Below, one piece after another: positions 32,368 to 40,275 of a DNA stretch of 64,000 nucleotides. Source of the stretch: Nonomuraea muscovyensis. GTDB lineage: Bacteria > Actinomycetota > Actinomycetes > Streptosporangiales > Streptosporangiaceae. The translations under genes were made by a program, and so were the position numbers. The stretch lies in NCBI RefSeq assembly GCF_014207745.1, contig NZ_JACHJB010000001.1, positions 2,170,001 through 2,234,000 on the forward strand, written 5' to 3'. A model generated the notes under the pieces. That model worked only from the letters and a program-made list of their open reading frames with translations, made no database searches and was not told the origin of the DNA. Each line of letters opens with the position of its first letter. Position 1 is the first letter of the stretch.

Positions 32368-32524
32368 TCTCGCATTCCTTGTATGACCTACCCTTTTGCG
32401 CCCGCGCCGGTCCCGCGCGCCACAGGGCACGTGGATCCGATCGACCCCAGCCGACCCTTTGCGACGCCTGTGCATTACCTGCCACGTAATCGACGGGCCG
32501 CACCGCTCGCGCGAGACTCGTCAC

Positions 32525-32935
32525 ATGACGCGAGAGATTGTCGAACGACTGCTGGGCCGGATGGCGACGGGCGACCACGACGGGGCGGCGGAGCTGTTCG
32601 CCGAGCGGATCGACTGGCAGCTCGACTGGCCCGCCGAGGGGCATCCGGCGGTGCCGTGGATCAGGCCCCGGACGGGGCGGGCCGACGTCGCCGGGCACTT
32701 CCGGATGCTGGAGGAGTATCACGTGCCCGAGGCGAACGGCACGTCCGTCACGCGGATCCTGGTCGACGGCGCGGACGCGGTCGTGCTGGGCCACATCGTG
32801 CAGACGGTCAAGGCCAACGGCAAGGCCTACACCTCGCCCTTCGCCCTGCACCTGACGGTCGAGGACGGGCTCATCACCCGCTACCACATCTACGAGGACA
32901 GCCTGACCGTGGCCGAGGCCCTCTCCGCACGTTGA
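32525..32935 (+). CDS. SnoaL-like (NTF2-fold) protein
   Basis: The 136-residue protein shows an NTF2/SnoaL fold: N-terminal helix REIVERLLGRMATGDHDGAAELFAERIDW, then HIVQTVKANGKAYTSPFALH and VEDGLITRYHIYEDSL. These small alpha+beta barrels act as cyclases, isomerases or binding proteins. Catalytic residues are not evident. ATG 32525 is chosen because the fold begins there; the longer frame from 32396 is unlike the family. Divergent from the SARP regulator. Confidence 0.85.
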   Translation: MTREIVERLLGRMATGDHDGAAELFAERIDWQLDWPAEGHPAVPWIRPRTGRADVAGHFRMLEEYHVPEANGTSVTRILVDGADAVVLGHIVQTVKANGKAYTSPFALHLTVEDGLITRYHIYEDSLTVAEALSAR

Positions 32936-32991
32936 CCGGCGCGTAGACCGGCACGCTGACCGGCGCGTTGACCGGCGCGTTGACCGGCTGG
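32932..32991 (+). repeat. Five tandem 12-bp repeats at the 3' end of the SnoaL-like gene
   Basis: Units TTGACCGGCGCG, TAGACCGGCACG, CTGACCGGCGCG, TTGACCGGCGCG and TTGACCGGCTGG run without gap. The first contains the TGA stop of the SnoaL-like gene (32933-32935). Spacing is in phase with codons, so slippage could lengthen the protein tail. Each unit carries TTGACC-like sequence, but no promoter function is shown. The array ends 24 bp before the next gene. Confidence 0.8.
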
Positions 32992-33015
32992 GCGATCGCT
33001 GGTGCACTCGACGTC

Positions 33016-33774
33016 ATGAGGAGGATCGCCTCCGTGTCCGCGGCGGCGGCGCTGACGCTGGTCGTCGGCCCGGCCGCCGCCCGGCCGGACGACGAGGTCC
33101 GCTACGGCGGCACGCTGACGGACGCCGGGCTGGTCGCCGACGGCGGGCGCCACGGCCGGCACGGCACGGTGCTGACCTCGGGCGGCGGCCGGGTGGTCGC
33201 CGTCCCGGCCGGCAGGGGCGAGGGCGGCGGGGCGTTCCTGCGCTTTCCCGCCGGAAGGTGCTCGGCCGCGCCCTGCCCGCAGGCGGTGGTGCGGCCGGCC
33301 GAGTCCGGGGCGCTGGTGCCCGGCGACGGCGACGCACGGTTCAGCTTCGGCGCCGACGTGCGGCTGACCGCCGAACCGCCGACGGACGCCGGGATGAACG
33401 TGTGGCAGTTCGGGCCGGCCGGGCCGGGCCACGCGCAGTGGAAGCTCCAGGTGGACGGCGGGCGCCCGTCGTGCCGCTGGTCCGACGGCGCCGGCGCGGT
33501 GCTGCTGACCGCGGGCACGTACCGGATGCCCGTCGGGCGGTGGCACCGGGTGCGGTGCGCGCGGCTGTCGCGGGCGCTCTTCCAGATCCGGGTGCTCGAC
33601 CCGGCGACCGGCGAGCCGATCACGCCGCCCGCGCACGCGGCCGCCCCGCTGGGCTCGATCCGGCCCGCCGGCACGGCGCTGATCGGCGGCAAGCGGGTGC
33701 ACTCCGGTCAGCACGACGGGCAGACCGACCAGTTCCACGGCGACCTGGACGAGGTGTTCTTCACCCGGAGGTAG
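33016..33774 (+). CDS. Secreted LamG/concanavalin-like beta-sandwich protein
   Basis: The 252-residue protein has a signal peptide (MRRIASVSAAAALTLVVGPAAA) cleaved near residue 23. The mature part is a concanavalin/LamG-like sandwich: FSFGADVRLTAEPPTDAGMNVWQFG, QWKLQVDGG, GRWHRVRCARLSRALFQIRV and a closing FHGDLDEVFFTRR. Related actinobacterial proteins bind polysaccharide or are polysaccharide lyase-like; no catalytic set can be identified here. ATG 33016 immediately precedes AGGAGG, so SD placement is unusual, inside the coding region; initiation may be leaderless or upstream at an in-frame GTG. Confidence 0.75.
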   Translation: MRRIASVSAAAALTLVVGPAAARPDDEVRYGGTLTDAGLVADGGRHGRHGTVLTSGGGRVVAVPAGRGEGGGAFLRFPAGRCSAAPCPQAVVRPAESGALVPGDGDARFSFGADVRLTAEPPTDAGMNVWQFGPAGPGHAQWKLQVDGGRPSCRWSDGAGAVLLTAGTYRMPVGRWHRVRCARLSRALFQIRVLDPATGEPITPPAHAAAPLGSIRPAGTALIGGKRVHSGQHDGQTDQFHGDLDEVFFTRR

Positions 33775-33802
33775 GTCCGCCCAGGGGAGGGACGCCGGCC
33801 GG

Positions 33803-34216
33803 TCAGCGCGGGGAGTGTGTCCGGTCGTAGGCGGCGCGGGCCGCCAGGACGTGCGGCATGTCGCCTTCGAGCTGCTCGATGAGCTCCAGCAGCTTGACCG
33901 CGGTGCGGGTGCCGAGCGGGGTGAGGCTGTAGTCGACGCGCGACGGGAAGCCCTCGCGGGCCTGCCGGTGGACGAAGCCGTCGCGCTCCAGGCCCTGCAG
34001 GGTCTGGGTGAGCATCTTGTCGCTCACCCCCTGCACGTGGCGGCGCAGCTCGTTGAAGCGCATCGGCCCCTCGTGCAGGCCGACCAGGACGAGCGGACCC
34101 CAGCGCCCGCTGATGCGCTCGAACGTCTCGCGGGAGGCGCAGGCGCGGGCGAAGACGTCGAACTCCAGCTTGGACAGCTCTTCGGGGGCGACGACCGGCT
34201 GCGGGTGTGCGTCCAT
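33803..34216 (-). CDS. HxlR-family winged-helix regulator (QorR-like)
   Basis: The 137-residue protein has the HxlR signature: CASRETFERISGRWGPLVLVGLHEG, MRFNELRRHVQGVSDKMLTQTL, QGLERDGFVHRQ and DYSLTPLGTRT, quoted in parts. Cys26-type thiol near the N-terminus may sense electrophiles or diamide, as in QorR. The ATG at 34214-34216 fits the family. The divergent gene is a QorB-like NAD(P)-binding reductase, and the palindrome at 34259-34277 is its probable operator. Confidence 0.9.
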   Translation of the reverse strand: MDAHPQPVVAPEELSKLEFDVFARACASRETFERISGRWGPLVLVGLHEGPMRFNELRRHVQGVSDKMLTQTLQGLERDGFVHRQAREGFPSRVDYSLTPLGTRTAVKLLELIEQLEGDMPHVLAARAAYDRTHSPR

Positions 34217-34241
34217 ACCCGAGATACTACCCCCAGGGAAG

Positions 34242-34277
34242 CACTTTCTTTTAGTTTGCACTTTCTCTGAGAAAGTG
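34242..34277. promoter_or_regulatory. HxlR-type operator with perfect 9-bp arms
   Basis: CACTTTCTC (34259-34267), T, GAGAAAGTG (34269-34277) is a perfect palindrome in an AT-rich stretch between divergent regulator and reductase. A second half-site, CACTTTCTT, lies at 34242-34250 with 17 bp centre spacing from the first arm. The layout suits two dimers of the adjacent HxlR protein. TTTAGTTTGCACT also supplies promoter-like AT content. Confidence 0.75.
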
Positions 34278-34346
34278 TCATGGTGGAAGGGCCGCGCCGC
34301 TGGGGCGCGCGGCGTCCCGCCACCTCTGCCGAAGGAAGTGCCTGCC

Positions 34347-35201
34347 ATGTACGTCGTCACCGGAGCCACCGGATCGCTCGGCCGCCTCGCCGTCGAGGGC
34401 CTGCTGGCGAACGTCCCCGCCGACCGGATCGCCGCCGTCGCCCGCGACGCGCGAAAGGCCGCCGACCTCGCGGCACGCGGCGTCGAGGTGCGCGTCGCCG
34501 ACTACGACGACCCCGCCTCGCTCAAGGGCGCCTTCGGCGCGGGTGACCGGGTGCTGTTCGTCTCCGGCAGCGAGCCGGGGCGGCGCGTCCCGCAGCACCG
34601 CGCGGTCGTGGACGCCGCCCGGGAGGCCGGCGTCGCCCTGCTCGCCTACACCAGCGTGCTCGGCGGGCCCGCCGCCGACTTCGAGCTGGCCCGCGAGCAC
34701 CAGATCACCGAGCAGGCGATCCTCGACTCGGGCGTACCGTACGTGTTCCTGCGCAACGGCTGGTACCACGAGGTCTACACCGGCAACCTGGGCCAGGCGC
34801 TGGAGCACGGCGCCGTCGTGAGCAGCACCGGCGAGGGCCGGATCGCCTCAGCCGCCCGGGCCGACTACGCCGCCGCCGCGGTCGCCGTGCTGACCGGCGA
34901 GGGCCACGAGAACACCGCGTACGAGCTGAGCGGCGACGTCGCCTGGAGCTTCGCCGAGTACGCCGCCGAGCTGTCGCGGCAGACCGGCAGGGAGATCGTC
35001 CACTCGAACGTGCCCGCCGAGACCTACCGGGAGATCCTGGTCGGCGCCGGTGTGCCCGCGCCGTTCGCCGACGTGCTGGTGGACGTGGACGCCGCCATCT
35101 CCCGGGGGCTGCTGGCGACCGTCACGGGCGACCTGTCGCGGCTGATCGGCCGCCCGACCACGCCGATCGCGGACGCCATCGCCGCCGCGCTGAAGTCCTG
35201 A
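34347..35201 (+). CDS. NmrA-like SDR, QorB/YtfG-type NAD(P)H quinone oxidoreductase
   Basis: The 284-residue protein begins MYVVTGATGSLGRLAVEGLL, the GxxGxxG atypical-SDR motif. It continues with VARDARKAADL, LFVSGSEPGRR and FLRNGWYHEVYTGNL, as in QorB (YtfG). It lacks an obvious YxxxK pair, usual for NmrA-like proteins. It probably reduces quinones or aldehydes with NADPH. A GAAGGAAG site precedes ATG 34347. Pairing with an HxlR regulator and operator matches the known qorR-qorB arrangement. Confidence 0.88.
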   Translation: MYVVTGATGSLGRLAVEGLLANVPADRIAAVARDARKAADLAARGVEVRVADYDDPASLKGAFGAGDRVLFVSGSEPGRRVPQHRAVVDAAREAGVALLAYTSVLGGPAADFELAREHQITEQAILDSGVPYVFLRNGWYHEVYTGNLGQALEHGAVVSSTGEGRIASAARADYAAAAVAVLTGEGHENTAYELSGDVAWSFAEYAAELSRQTGREIVHSNVPAETYREILVGAGVPAPFADVLVDVDAAISRGLLATVTGDLSRLIGRPTTPIADAIAAALKS

Positions 35202-35240
35202 GCCGGGGGCCGCTCCGCCCCGGTGGCTAGGCTGGGGCGC

Positions 35241-36194
35241 ATGCGTGTAGTGGTGATCGGCGCCAGTGGCCACATCGGCACCTACCTCGTCCCCCGGCTC
35301 GTCGACGCCGGCCATGACGTGGTCGCGGTGAGCCGGGGCAACCGCGAGCCCTACAGCCCGCACCGGGCCTGGCAGCGGGTCACCACCGTGCGGGCCGACC
35401 GCGCCGCCGAGGAGGCCGACGGCACGTTCGGCGCGCGGATCGCCGGGCTGGAGGGCGACGCGGTCATCGACCTGATCTGCTTCACCGAGCAGAGCGCGCG
35501 CCACCTCGCCACCGCGCTGACCGGCCGGGTCCGCCACTTCCTGCACTGCGGCACGATCTGGGTGCACGGGCCCAGCACCCGGGTGCCGACCACCGAGGAC
35601 CGGCCGCGCCGGCCGATCGCCGACTACGGCCGCCAGAAGGCCGCCATCGAGGCATACCTGCTGGACCGGGCGCACCGCGACGGGTTCCCTGCCACCGTCA
35701 TCCACCCCGGCCACATCGTGGGCCCCGGCTGGGCGCCGGTCAACCCGGCGGGCAACATCAACCCGGCCGTGTTCCAGACACTCGCCGACGGCGCCGAGCT
35801 GGCCCTGCCCCACCTGGGCATGGAGACCGTGCACCACGTCCACGCCGACGACGTGGCGCGGCTGTTCATGGACGCGCTGGCCGGCCCCACGGCCGCCACG
35901 GGCGAGAACATCCACTCCGTCGCCGCCTCCGCGCTGACGCTGCGCGGCTACGCCGAGGCGGTGGCGGGCTGGTTCGGGCAGGAGCCCCGGCTGACCTACC
36001 TGCCGTGGGAGCGGTGGCGCGAGACGGTGTCCGAGGAGGACGCCCGGGTGACCTACGACCACATCGCGCACAGCCCCCACTGCAGCATGGACAAGGCGCT
36101 GCGCCTGCTCGGCCACCGGCCCCGCCACACCGCTCTCGACGCGGTCGCCGAGGCGGTCGACTGGCTGGTCGAGGCGGGCACGATCACCCGGTAG
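35241..36194 (+). CDS. NAD-dependent epimerase/reductase family protein
   Basis: The 317-residue extended SDR begins MRVVVIGASGHIGTYLVPRL. It has the acidic GDAVIDLICF, a CGTIWVHGPS stretch (catalytic Thr candidate) and DYGRQKAAIEAYLL with the YxxxK pair. The C-terminus carries substrate-domain features ENIHSVAASALTLRGYAEAV. Substrate unknown; it lies 39 bp after the QorB-like gene and may be co-transcribed. ATG 35241 has only a weak GGGGCG site; an in-frame GTG at 35223 is a possible alternative. Confidence 0.83.
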   Translation: MRVVVIGASGHIGTYLVPRLVDAGHDVVAVSRGNREPYSPHRAWQRVTTVRADRAAEEADGTFGARIAGLEGDAVIDLICFTEQSARHLATALTGRVRHFLHCGTIWVHGPSTRVPTTEDRPRRPIADYGRQKAAIEAYLLDRAHRDGFPATVIHPGHIVGPGWAPVNPAGNINPAVFQTLADGAELALPHLGMETVHHVHADDVARLFMDALAGPTAATGENIHSVAASALTLRGYAEAVAGWFGQEPRLTYLPWERWRETVSEEDARVTYDHIAHSPHCSMDKALRLLGHRPRHTALDAVAEAVDWLVEAGTITR

Positions 36195-36211
36195 GCCGCC
36201 GCCGGTCGGGG

Positions 36212-36706
36212 TCAGTGGGCGGCCACGAGCGTTTTGAGCAGCACGATCGCCAGGCCCAGAACGAGGTTGGCCAGGCCCGACAGGACGACCACGCTCGTGG
36301 AGGAGCGCGTGCGGACCGCGGCGCCGACCGCCCAGGTCACCTGGCCGGCCACCGCGACGGCCAGTGCGGCCCAGCTCGCCACGGCGTCCGACATGCCGAG
36401 CGCCGAGGCGAGCGCCGCCGCGATGGCGGGCGGGAACGCGGCCTGGGCCAGCGGCCACTCCTGCCGGCCCGCCTCGCGCAGCCGCGGCCAGGTCAGCGGT
36501 GCTCCCCTGCCGACCACCTGGACGTACAGGTGGGCGATCCAGAACACGACGCCGGTGCTGATCAGCACCACCACCAGGTCCCCCGGCGAGGTGGGCGTGC
36601 CGTCCGCCGCGCTGCCGGCGACCACGGAGGCGGCCAGCAGCGAGCCGTACACGGCGCCCACGTACTCCGGATGGTCGCGGGTGGGGGGCGGGACAGACGC
36701 GCTCAT
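36212..36706 (-). CDS. Small membrane protein of unknown function
   Basis: The 164-residue protein has about four hydrophobic segments: YVGAVYGSLLAASVVAG, LVVVLISTGVVFWIAHLYV, WAALAVAVAGQVTWAVGAAV and VVVLSGLANLVLGLAIVLLK. An acidic/polar loop (LREAGRQEWPLAQ) separates the second and third. No family is recognised with confidence. The ATG at 36704-36706 is preferred to the upstream extension because the latter is Pro/Arg-rich and non-hydrophobic. Convergent with the epimerase. Confidence 0.65.
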   Translation of the reverse strand: MSASVPPPTRDHPEYVGAVYGSLLAASVVAGSAADGTPTSPGDLVVVLISTGVVFWIAHLYVQVVGRGAPLTWPRLREAGRQEWPLAQAAFPPAIAAALASALGMSDAVASWAALAVAVAGQVTWAVGAAVRTRSSTSVVVLSGLANLVLGLAIVLLKTLVAAH

Positions 36707-36894
36707 GGCAGCAGTGTCGTCGCGGGCTCGCCGAGCGGGCGGCGCGGCGTGCGGGAGAATGCGCACTCTTGGGGCATCCGAGGAGACCGGCAATCCGAGC
36801 GGCCGCCCGGGATCCAACTCCGTCTCCTGGACCTGCTCGACATCGATCCACGAGACCTCCGCTGAAGATCACTCACATGCGGAAACGGGGCCGG

Positions 36895-37278
36895 TCAGGT
36901 GGGGCGGACTTGAGCGCGAGCCAGAGCCAGCCCGCCGAGGACCGCACCGACCAGCCCAAGCGCCAGGGCCACAGCGCCTCCGAATACTCCGTTGCCGGTG
37001 CCGAGACCGCCGTCGGCGACAGCCAGGTTCGCCGCGCCGTTGACCGCGCCGGTCAGGCCACCGACCAGGGCGACGATGGCCCCCTTCCGCTCGCCGTCGC
37101 CGATACGGCGGCTGGAGCGCAGCGCCAGCCAGCCGATGACCACGGCGCCCAACGCCACCAGTGCGGCCACACTGGCCCAGATTCGCTCAGGGGTCCCGAG
37201 GAAGGTGTCGACTCCCTGGCCCGCGCATTCTGCCGGCGTCGTACAGATCGGCGCGGCAAGCACGAATAGGACGGACAT
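36895..37278 (-). CDS. DUF6223-like membrane protein
   Basis: The 127-residue protein has a hydrophobic N-terminus (MSVLFVLAAPIC) with two cysteines, then three membrane helices: VAALVALGAVVIGWLAL, GAIVALVGGLTGAVNGAANLAVA and VALALGLVGAVLGGLALA. Glycines dominate the last two. The pattern matches small actinobacterial DUF6223 proteins of unknown function. AGGAG lies 8 nt before ATG 37276-37278. A CTACCGC/GCGGTAG dyad upstream suggests repression. Confidence 0.7.
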   Translation of the reverse strand: MSVLFVLAAPICTTPAECAGQGVDTFLGTPERIWASVAALVALGAVVIGWLALRSSRRIGDGERKGAIVALVGGLTGAVNGAANLAVADGGLGTGNGVFGGAVALALGLVGAVLGGLALARAQVRPT

Positions 37279-37396
37279 GAGGTGCTCCTCCTCTTCCAAC
37301 GACTGGACGCCAGAACTATGTCCGCTGAACCCGCCGCCGGTCATCGTGCTGACGGACGCACTACGCCCTACCGCGGACGCCGCAAGAACAGCGGAT

Positions 37397-37414
37397 CTAC
37401 CGCGCCCGCGGTAG
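37397..37414. promoter_or_regulatory. CTACCGC/GCGGTAG inverted repeat
   Basis: CTACCGC (37397-37403), GCCC, GCGGTAG (37408-37414) is a perfect 7-bp-arm dyad. A half-copy CTACCGCGG lies about 27 bp upstream (near 37371). It lies in the 236-bp gap between DUF6223 and the GAF regulator, both on the minus strand, so it is upstream of DUF6223. TetR-type operators have this form; the binder is unknown. Confidence 0.4.
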
Positions 37415-37514
37415 GCGCGGGCCGTGCCGGTTTGCTGATGGGCCGCTCCGGCGTCGTCGGCCCTGGCGCGCGTCAAGAGCCGCAACCCGGCGATCCGCGA
37501 ACAGGAAAACGGGG

Positions 37515-38963
37515 CTAGCGGCGGTGACCCTCGCCGAGAGAGGCGAGCACCTGGCGGGCGAGGGTGTCGTCGCGGCCGTGCGGCGAGGTGACCCAGCGGG
37601 TCAGGGCGTCCACGTCGCCGTGGGACAGCACCTTCTCCCGCAGCCTGCGGTGCAGCCGGTCGCGCAGCGCCGCGACCCCCGCCGAGCGCGAGGACGGCAG
37701 CAGCGGCCCCGGGTAGCGGTCGAGCAGCTCGCCGACCGGCGCGCCGGCCAGGTCGGCGTCCAGGGCGAGGAAGTCGGCCTCGGCCCCGCCGAGCAGCCGG
37801 TAGGGGTCGGAGCCCAGGTGGTAGCCGAGGACGCGGCGCAGCCTGGTCATCTCGGCGCGGACCGTGACCGGCTTGCCGCCCGGCCCGTACGCCTCCCGGA
37901 CGATCGCGTCGGCGGTCAGCCCGGCCGGGTGGGCAGCCAGCAGCACGAGGAGGTCGCTGTGCCGGGCGCTGAGCTCGTGCTCGACCCCGTTGATCCGCAG
38001 CAGCGCGCGATCCCGGCCGAGGACCCGCGCCTGGAGGGACTCCTCCGTGCCTGACGGGTCGTCGGTGTACCGCACGGCGAACGGGCCGGCGGGAGCCAGC
38101 CGCTCGAACAGCACGTGCCGCCCGTCGGGCAGCCTCGCCGGGCCCTCCCGGGGCGGCCAGGGCCAGCGCCGGGGCAGCCCGCCGTCCGGGGAGGCGTGCA
38201 GCACGCGGCCGTCGGCGCTGACCAGCGCGCTCTTGATGCCCTTGTGGCGGATGACGTGGTCGAGGTAGCGCATGCGCATCAGCTCGTCCTGCTGCCTGGT
38301 CCGCTCGCCCAGCAGCGCCTCGGCGAGCCGCGCGGCGGCGGTGACGAGCGGCAGCGACAGCGCGTTGGCGTAGCGGGCGGCGCAGGTCACGTCCACCGCG
38401 CCGACCGTCTCGCCGGTGACGGGGTTGCGGATGGGCGCGGCCGAGCAGGTGAAACCCGTCGCGACCGACAGGAAGTGCTCGGGCCCGCGGACGAGGAACG
38501 GCCGGCCCAGCGCCAGCGCCGTGCCCACGCCGCTGGTGCCCGCGTGGTCCTCGCTCCACAGCGCGCCGGGCACCAGGTTGGCCTGCTCGGCCAGCCGCCG
38601 GGTGGAGCGGTCGCCCATGACCCACAGCAGGTGTCCGGACTCGTCGCTGACGAAGACGAGATGGCCGGGCTGGCCGGCGGCGTCACCCAGCGTGCCGAGC
38701 AGCGTGGGCCAGACCGAGGCCAGCGGATGGGCGCGCCGCAGCCCGCGTACCCGGTCGCCCGGCAGTTCGACGGGCGGCAGGGACCGGTCGGGGTGGACGC
38801 CCTGGAGGCGGGCGCGGTCCCAGGACGCCCGCACCTCGGGGCGAACCCTCGCCACCCGCCGGCCGCTCCCGGTGCTGCCCGGAGCATCCGCCGGGGTGTC
38901 AGGGAGCGCGCCGGCGAACGCGTCCTCGCGGGCGCGGCCGAGCCGTCGCGTCAAATCGTCCAT
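37515..38963 (-). CDS. GAF-domain transcriptional regulator (AcoR-like sensor, winged-helix C-terminus)
   Basis: The 482-residue protein has an N-terminal sensor like that of AcoR-type regulators: VRPEVRASWDRARLQGVHPD, then a GAF domain to about residue 215 (GHLLWVMGD, EDHAGTSGVGTALALGRPF, VGAVDVTCAA). A winged-helix output follows (ARHSDLLVLLAAHPAGL, VRAEMTRLRRVLGYHLG). No AAA+ sigma-54 domain is present. Such actinobacterial proteins control alcohol or aldehyde metabolism. It is divergent from an alpha/beta hydrolase gene, its probable target. Confidence 0.85.
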   Translation of the reverse strand: MDDLTRRLGRAREDAFAGALPDTPADAPGSTGSGRRVARVRPEVRASWDRARLQGVHPDRSLPPVELPGDRVRGLRRAHPLASVWPTLLGTLGDAAGQPGHLVFVSDESGHLLWVMGDRSTRRLAEQANLVPGALWSEDHAGTSGVGTALALGRPFLVRGPEHFLSVATGFTCSAAPIRNPVTGETVGAVDVTCAARYANALSLPLVTAAARLAEALLGERTRQQDELMRMRYLDHVIRHKGIKSALVSADGRVLHASPDGGLPRRWPWPPREGPARLPDGRHVLFERLAPAGPFAVRYTDDPSGTEESLQARVLGRDRALLRINGVEHELSARHSDLLVLLAAHPAGLTADAIVREAYGPGGKPVTVRAEMTRLRRVLGYHLGSDPYRLLGGAEADFLALDADLAGAPVGELLDRYPGPLLPSSRSAGVAALRDRLHRRLREKVLSHGDVDALTRWVTSPHGRDDTLARQVLASLGEGHRR

Positions 38964-39092
38964 GATGTCCTGCCAAGAAAGCTAATGCCGCATGCAACCC
39001 CTTTGCAACGCGAACGCAGATCTTGGCCCGACGGTCCCCAACCCCGGATAGTCGTTACGGCTGGACGATTTCCAACCTTTGGGGAGGACAGG

Positions 39093-39902
39093 ATGGCGTA
39101 TCTGGAATTGCCGGACGGCGTGCCGCTCTACTACGAGGACCGGGGCTCGGGCCCGGCGGTGCTGCTCATCCACGGCTGGACGATGAACAGCACGTTCTGG
39201 GGACAGAACGCCGGCCCGTTGAGCGAGACCAACCGGGTCATCACCGTGGACCTGCGCGGGCACGGACTGTCGGGCAAGACGGACGAGGGACACACCCTCG
39301 ACCAGTACGCCCGCGACGTGCGCGACCTGCTGGTGCACCTCGGTGTCCGGGACGTGTGCATGGTGGGCTGGTCGATGGGCACCGCCGTGATCCTGGCCTA
39401 CGTGCGGCAGTTCGGCTGCGACCTGATGCGCTCGGCGGCGTTCGTGGACCAGTCGCCGAGGTTCCTGGACGGGGAGGACTGGGACTTCCCGCTGATGGGC
39501 GGTTACTCGACGACCGACCTCGCCGTCTTCACGCAGGGCATGCGGTACGCCCGGCCGAGCGTGGTCAAGCCGTTCATCGCCGCGTGCTTCGCCGAGACGC
39601 CACCGGCCGAGGTGGTGGACGCGGTCTACGCCGAGACGACGAAGACGGCCACGTCGGCGGCGCTGTCGGTGTGGTACGACATGGCCTACGCCGACCTGCG
39701 GCCGGTGCTGCAGTCGCTGTCGGTGCCGACGCTGCTCATGTACGGGACGCGCAGCAAGATCTTCCCCGGCAGACTGGACGACTGGCTGGCCGAGCAGTTG
39801 CCGCAGGCGCAGGTGGCCCGGTTCGACAACAGCGGCCACGCTCCCTTCAGCGAGGAGCCGGACCGGTTCAACGAAATCCTCAACGTGTTCCTGCGCTCCT
39901 GA
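39093..39902 (+). CDS. Alpha/beta hydrolase, esterase/peroxidase-like
   Basis: The 269-residue protein has the oxyanion loop LLIHGWTMNSTFWG, DLRGHGLSG, nucleophile elbow VGWSMGTAVIL (Ser94) and catalytic His in FDNSGHAPFSEEP. It groups with Ser-dependent esterases, lactonases or non-haem haloperoxidases. GGGGAGGA lies 6 nt before ATG 39093. Divergent from the GAF regulator by 129 bp, which suggests its expression responds to an aromatic or alcohol signal. Confidence 0.88.
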   Translation: MAYLELPDGVPLYYEDRGSGPAVLLIHGWTMNSTFWGQNAGPLSETNRVITVDLRGHGLSGKTDEGHTLDQYARDVRDLLVHLGVRDVCMVGWSMGTAVILAYVRQFGCDLMRSAAFVDQSPRFLDGEDWDFPLMGGYSTTDLAVFTQGMRYARPSVVKPFIAACFAETPPAEVVDAVYAETTKTATSAALSVWYDMAYADLRPVLQSLSVPTLLMYGTRSKIFPGRLDDWLAEQLPQAQVARFDNSGHAPFSEEPDRFNEILNVFLRS

Positions 39903-39923
39903 CCTGCCGGTTTACTGGGAGAA

Positions 39924-40259
39924 ATGTCCGACTTGATGACCTATGCGGCGCAAGCGTCCTTTTATCCGCAGAACGGGATCAGTCACGTGAACCCGACCAC
40001 TCCTTCCGTCATGACCTGGACCGACCAGGGGAACGACCTCGTGCGGCTCCGCGACCGTCTCGCCCGGCTGGGCGTCCACGCGGAGCTGCGCGACAACAAC
40101 ACGGCGCTCATGGTGCACCGGCCCCACCCGGGGCTGCCCGTGTGGGTGTTCGTCGGCTACGGCGACGCCTACTACTCCTGGGAGAGCGCCAACAAGCGGC
40201 ACCCGGTGAACGACGCCCAGGGGGCCGCGGACATCCTCGCGGCGTACGTGTCGCGGTAG
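39924..40259 (+). CDS. Hypothetical protein, 111 residues
   Basis: A small soluble protein with MTWTDQGNDLVRLRDRLARLGVHAEL, DNNTALMVHRPHPGLPVWVFVGYGDAYYSWES, quoted in parts, and a C-terminal helix AQGAADILAAYVSR. It looks like a small actinobacterial protein found in several genomes, with an alpha/beta fold and no catalytic motif. It follows the hydrolase by 21 bp on the same strand and could be co-transcribed. ATG 39924 sits after GGGAGAA. Confidence 0.6.
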   Translation: MSDLMTYAAQASFYPQNGISHVNPTTPSVMTWTDQGNDLVRLRDRLARLGVHAELRDNNTALMVHRPHPGLPVWVFVGYGDAYYSWESANKRHPVNDAQGAADILAAYVSR

Positions 40260-40275
40260 CCGCGCCCGGCGGGCA

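Noticed and set aside
36720..36880. Possible protein end reading LRLLDLLDIDPRDLR on + strand
   Set aside because: It looks protein-like but is too short, has no start or RBS and no family match I can support.
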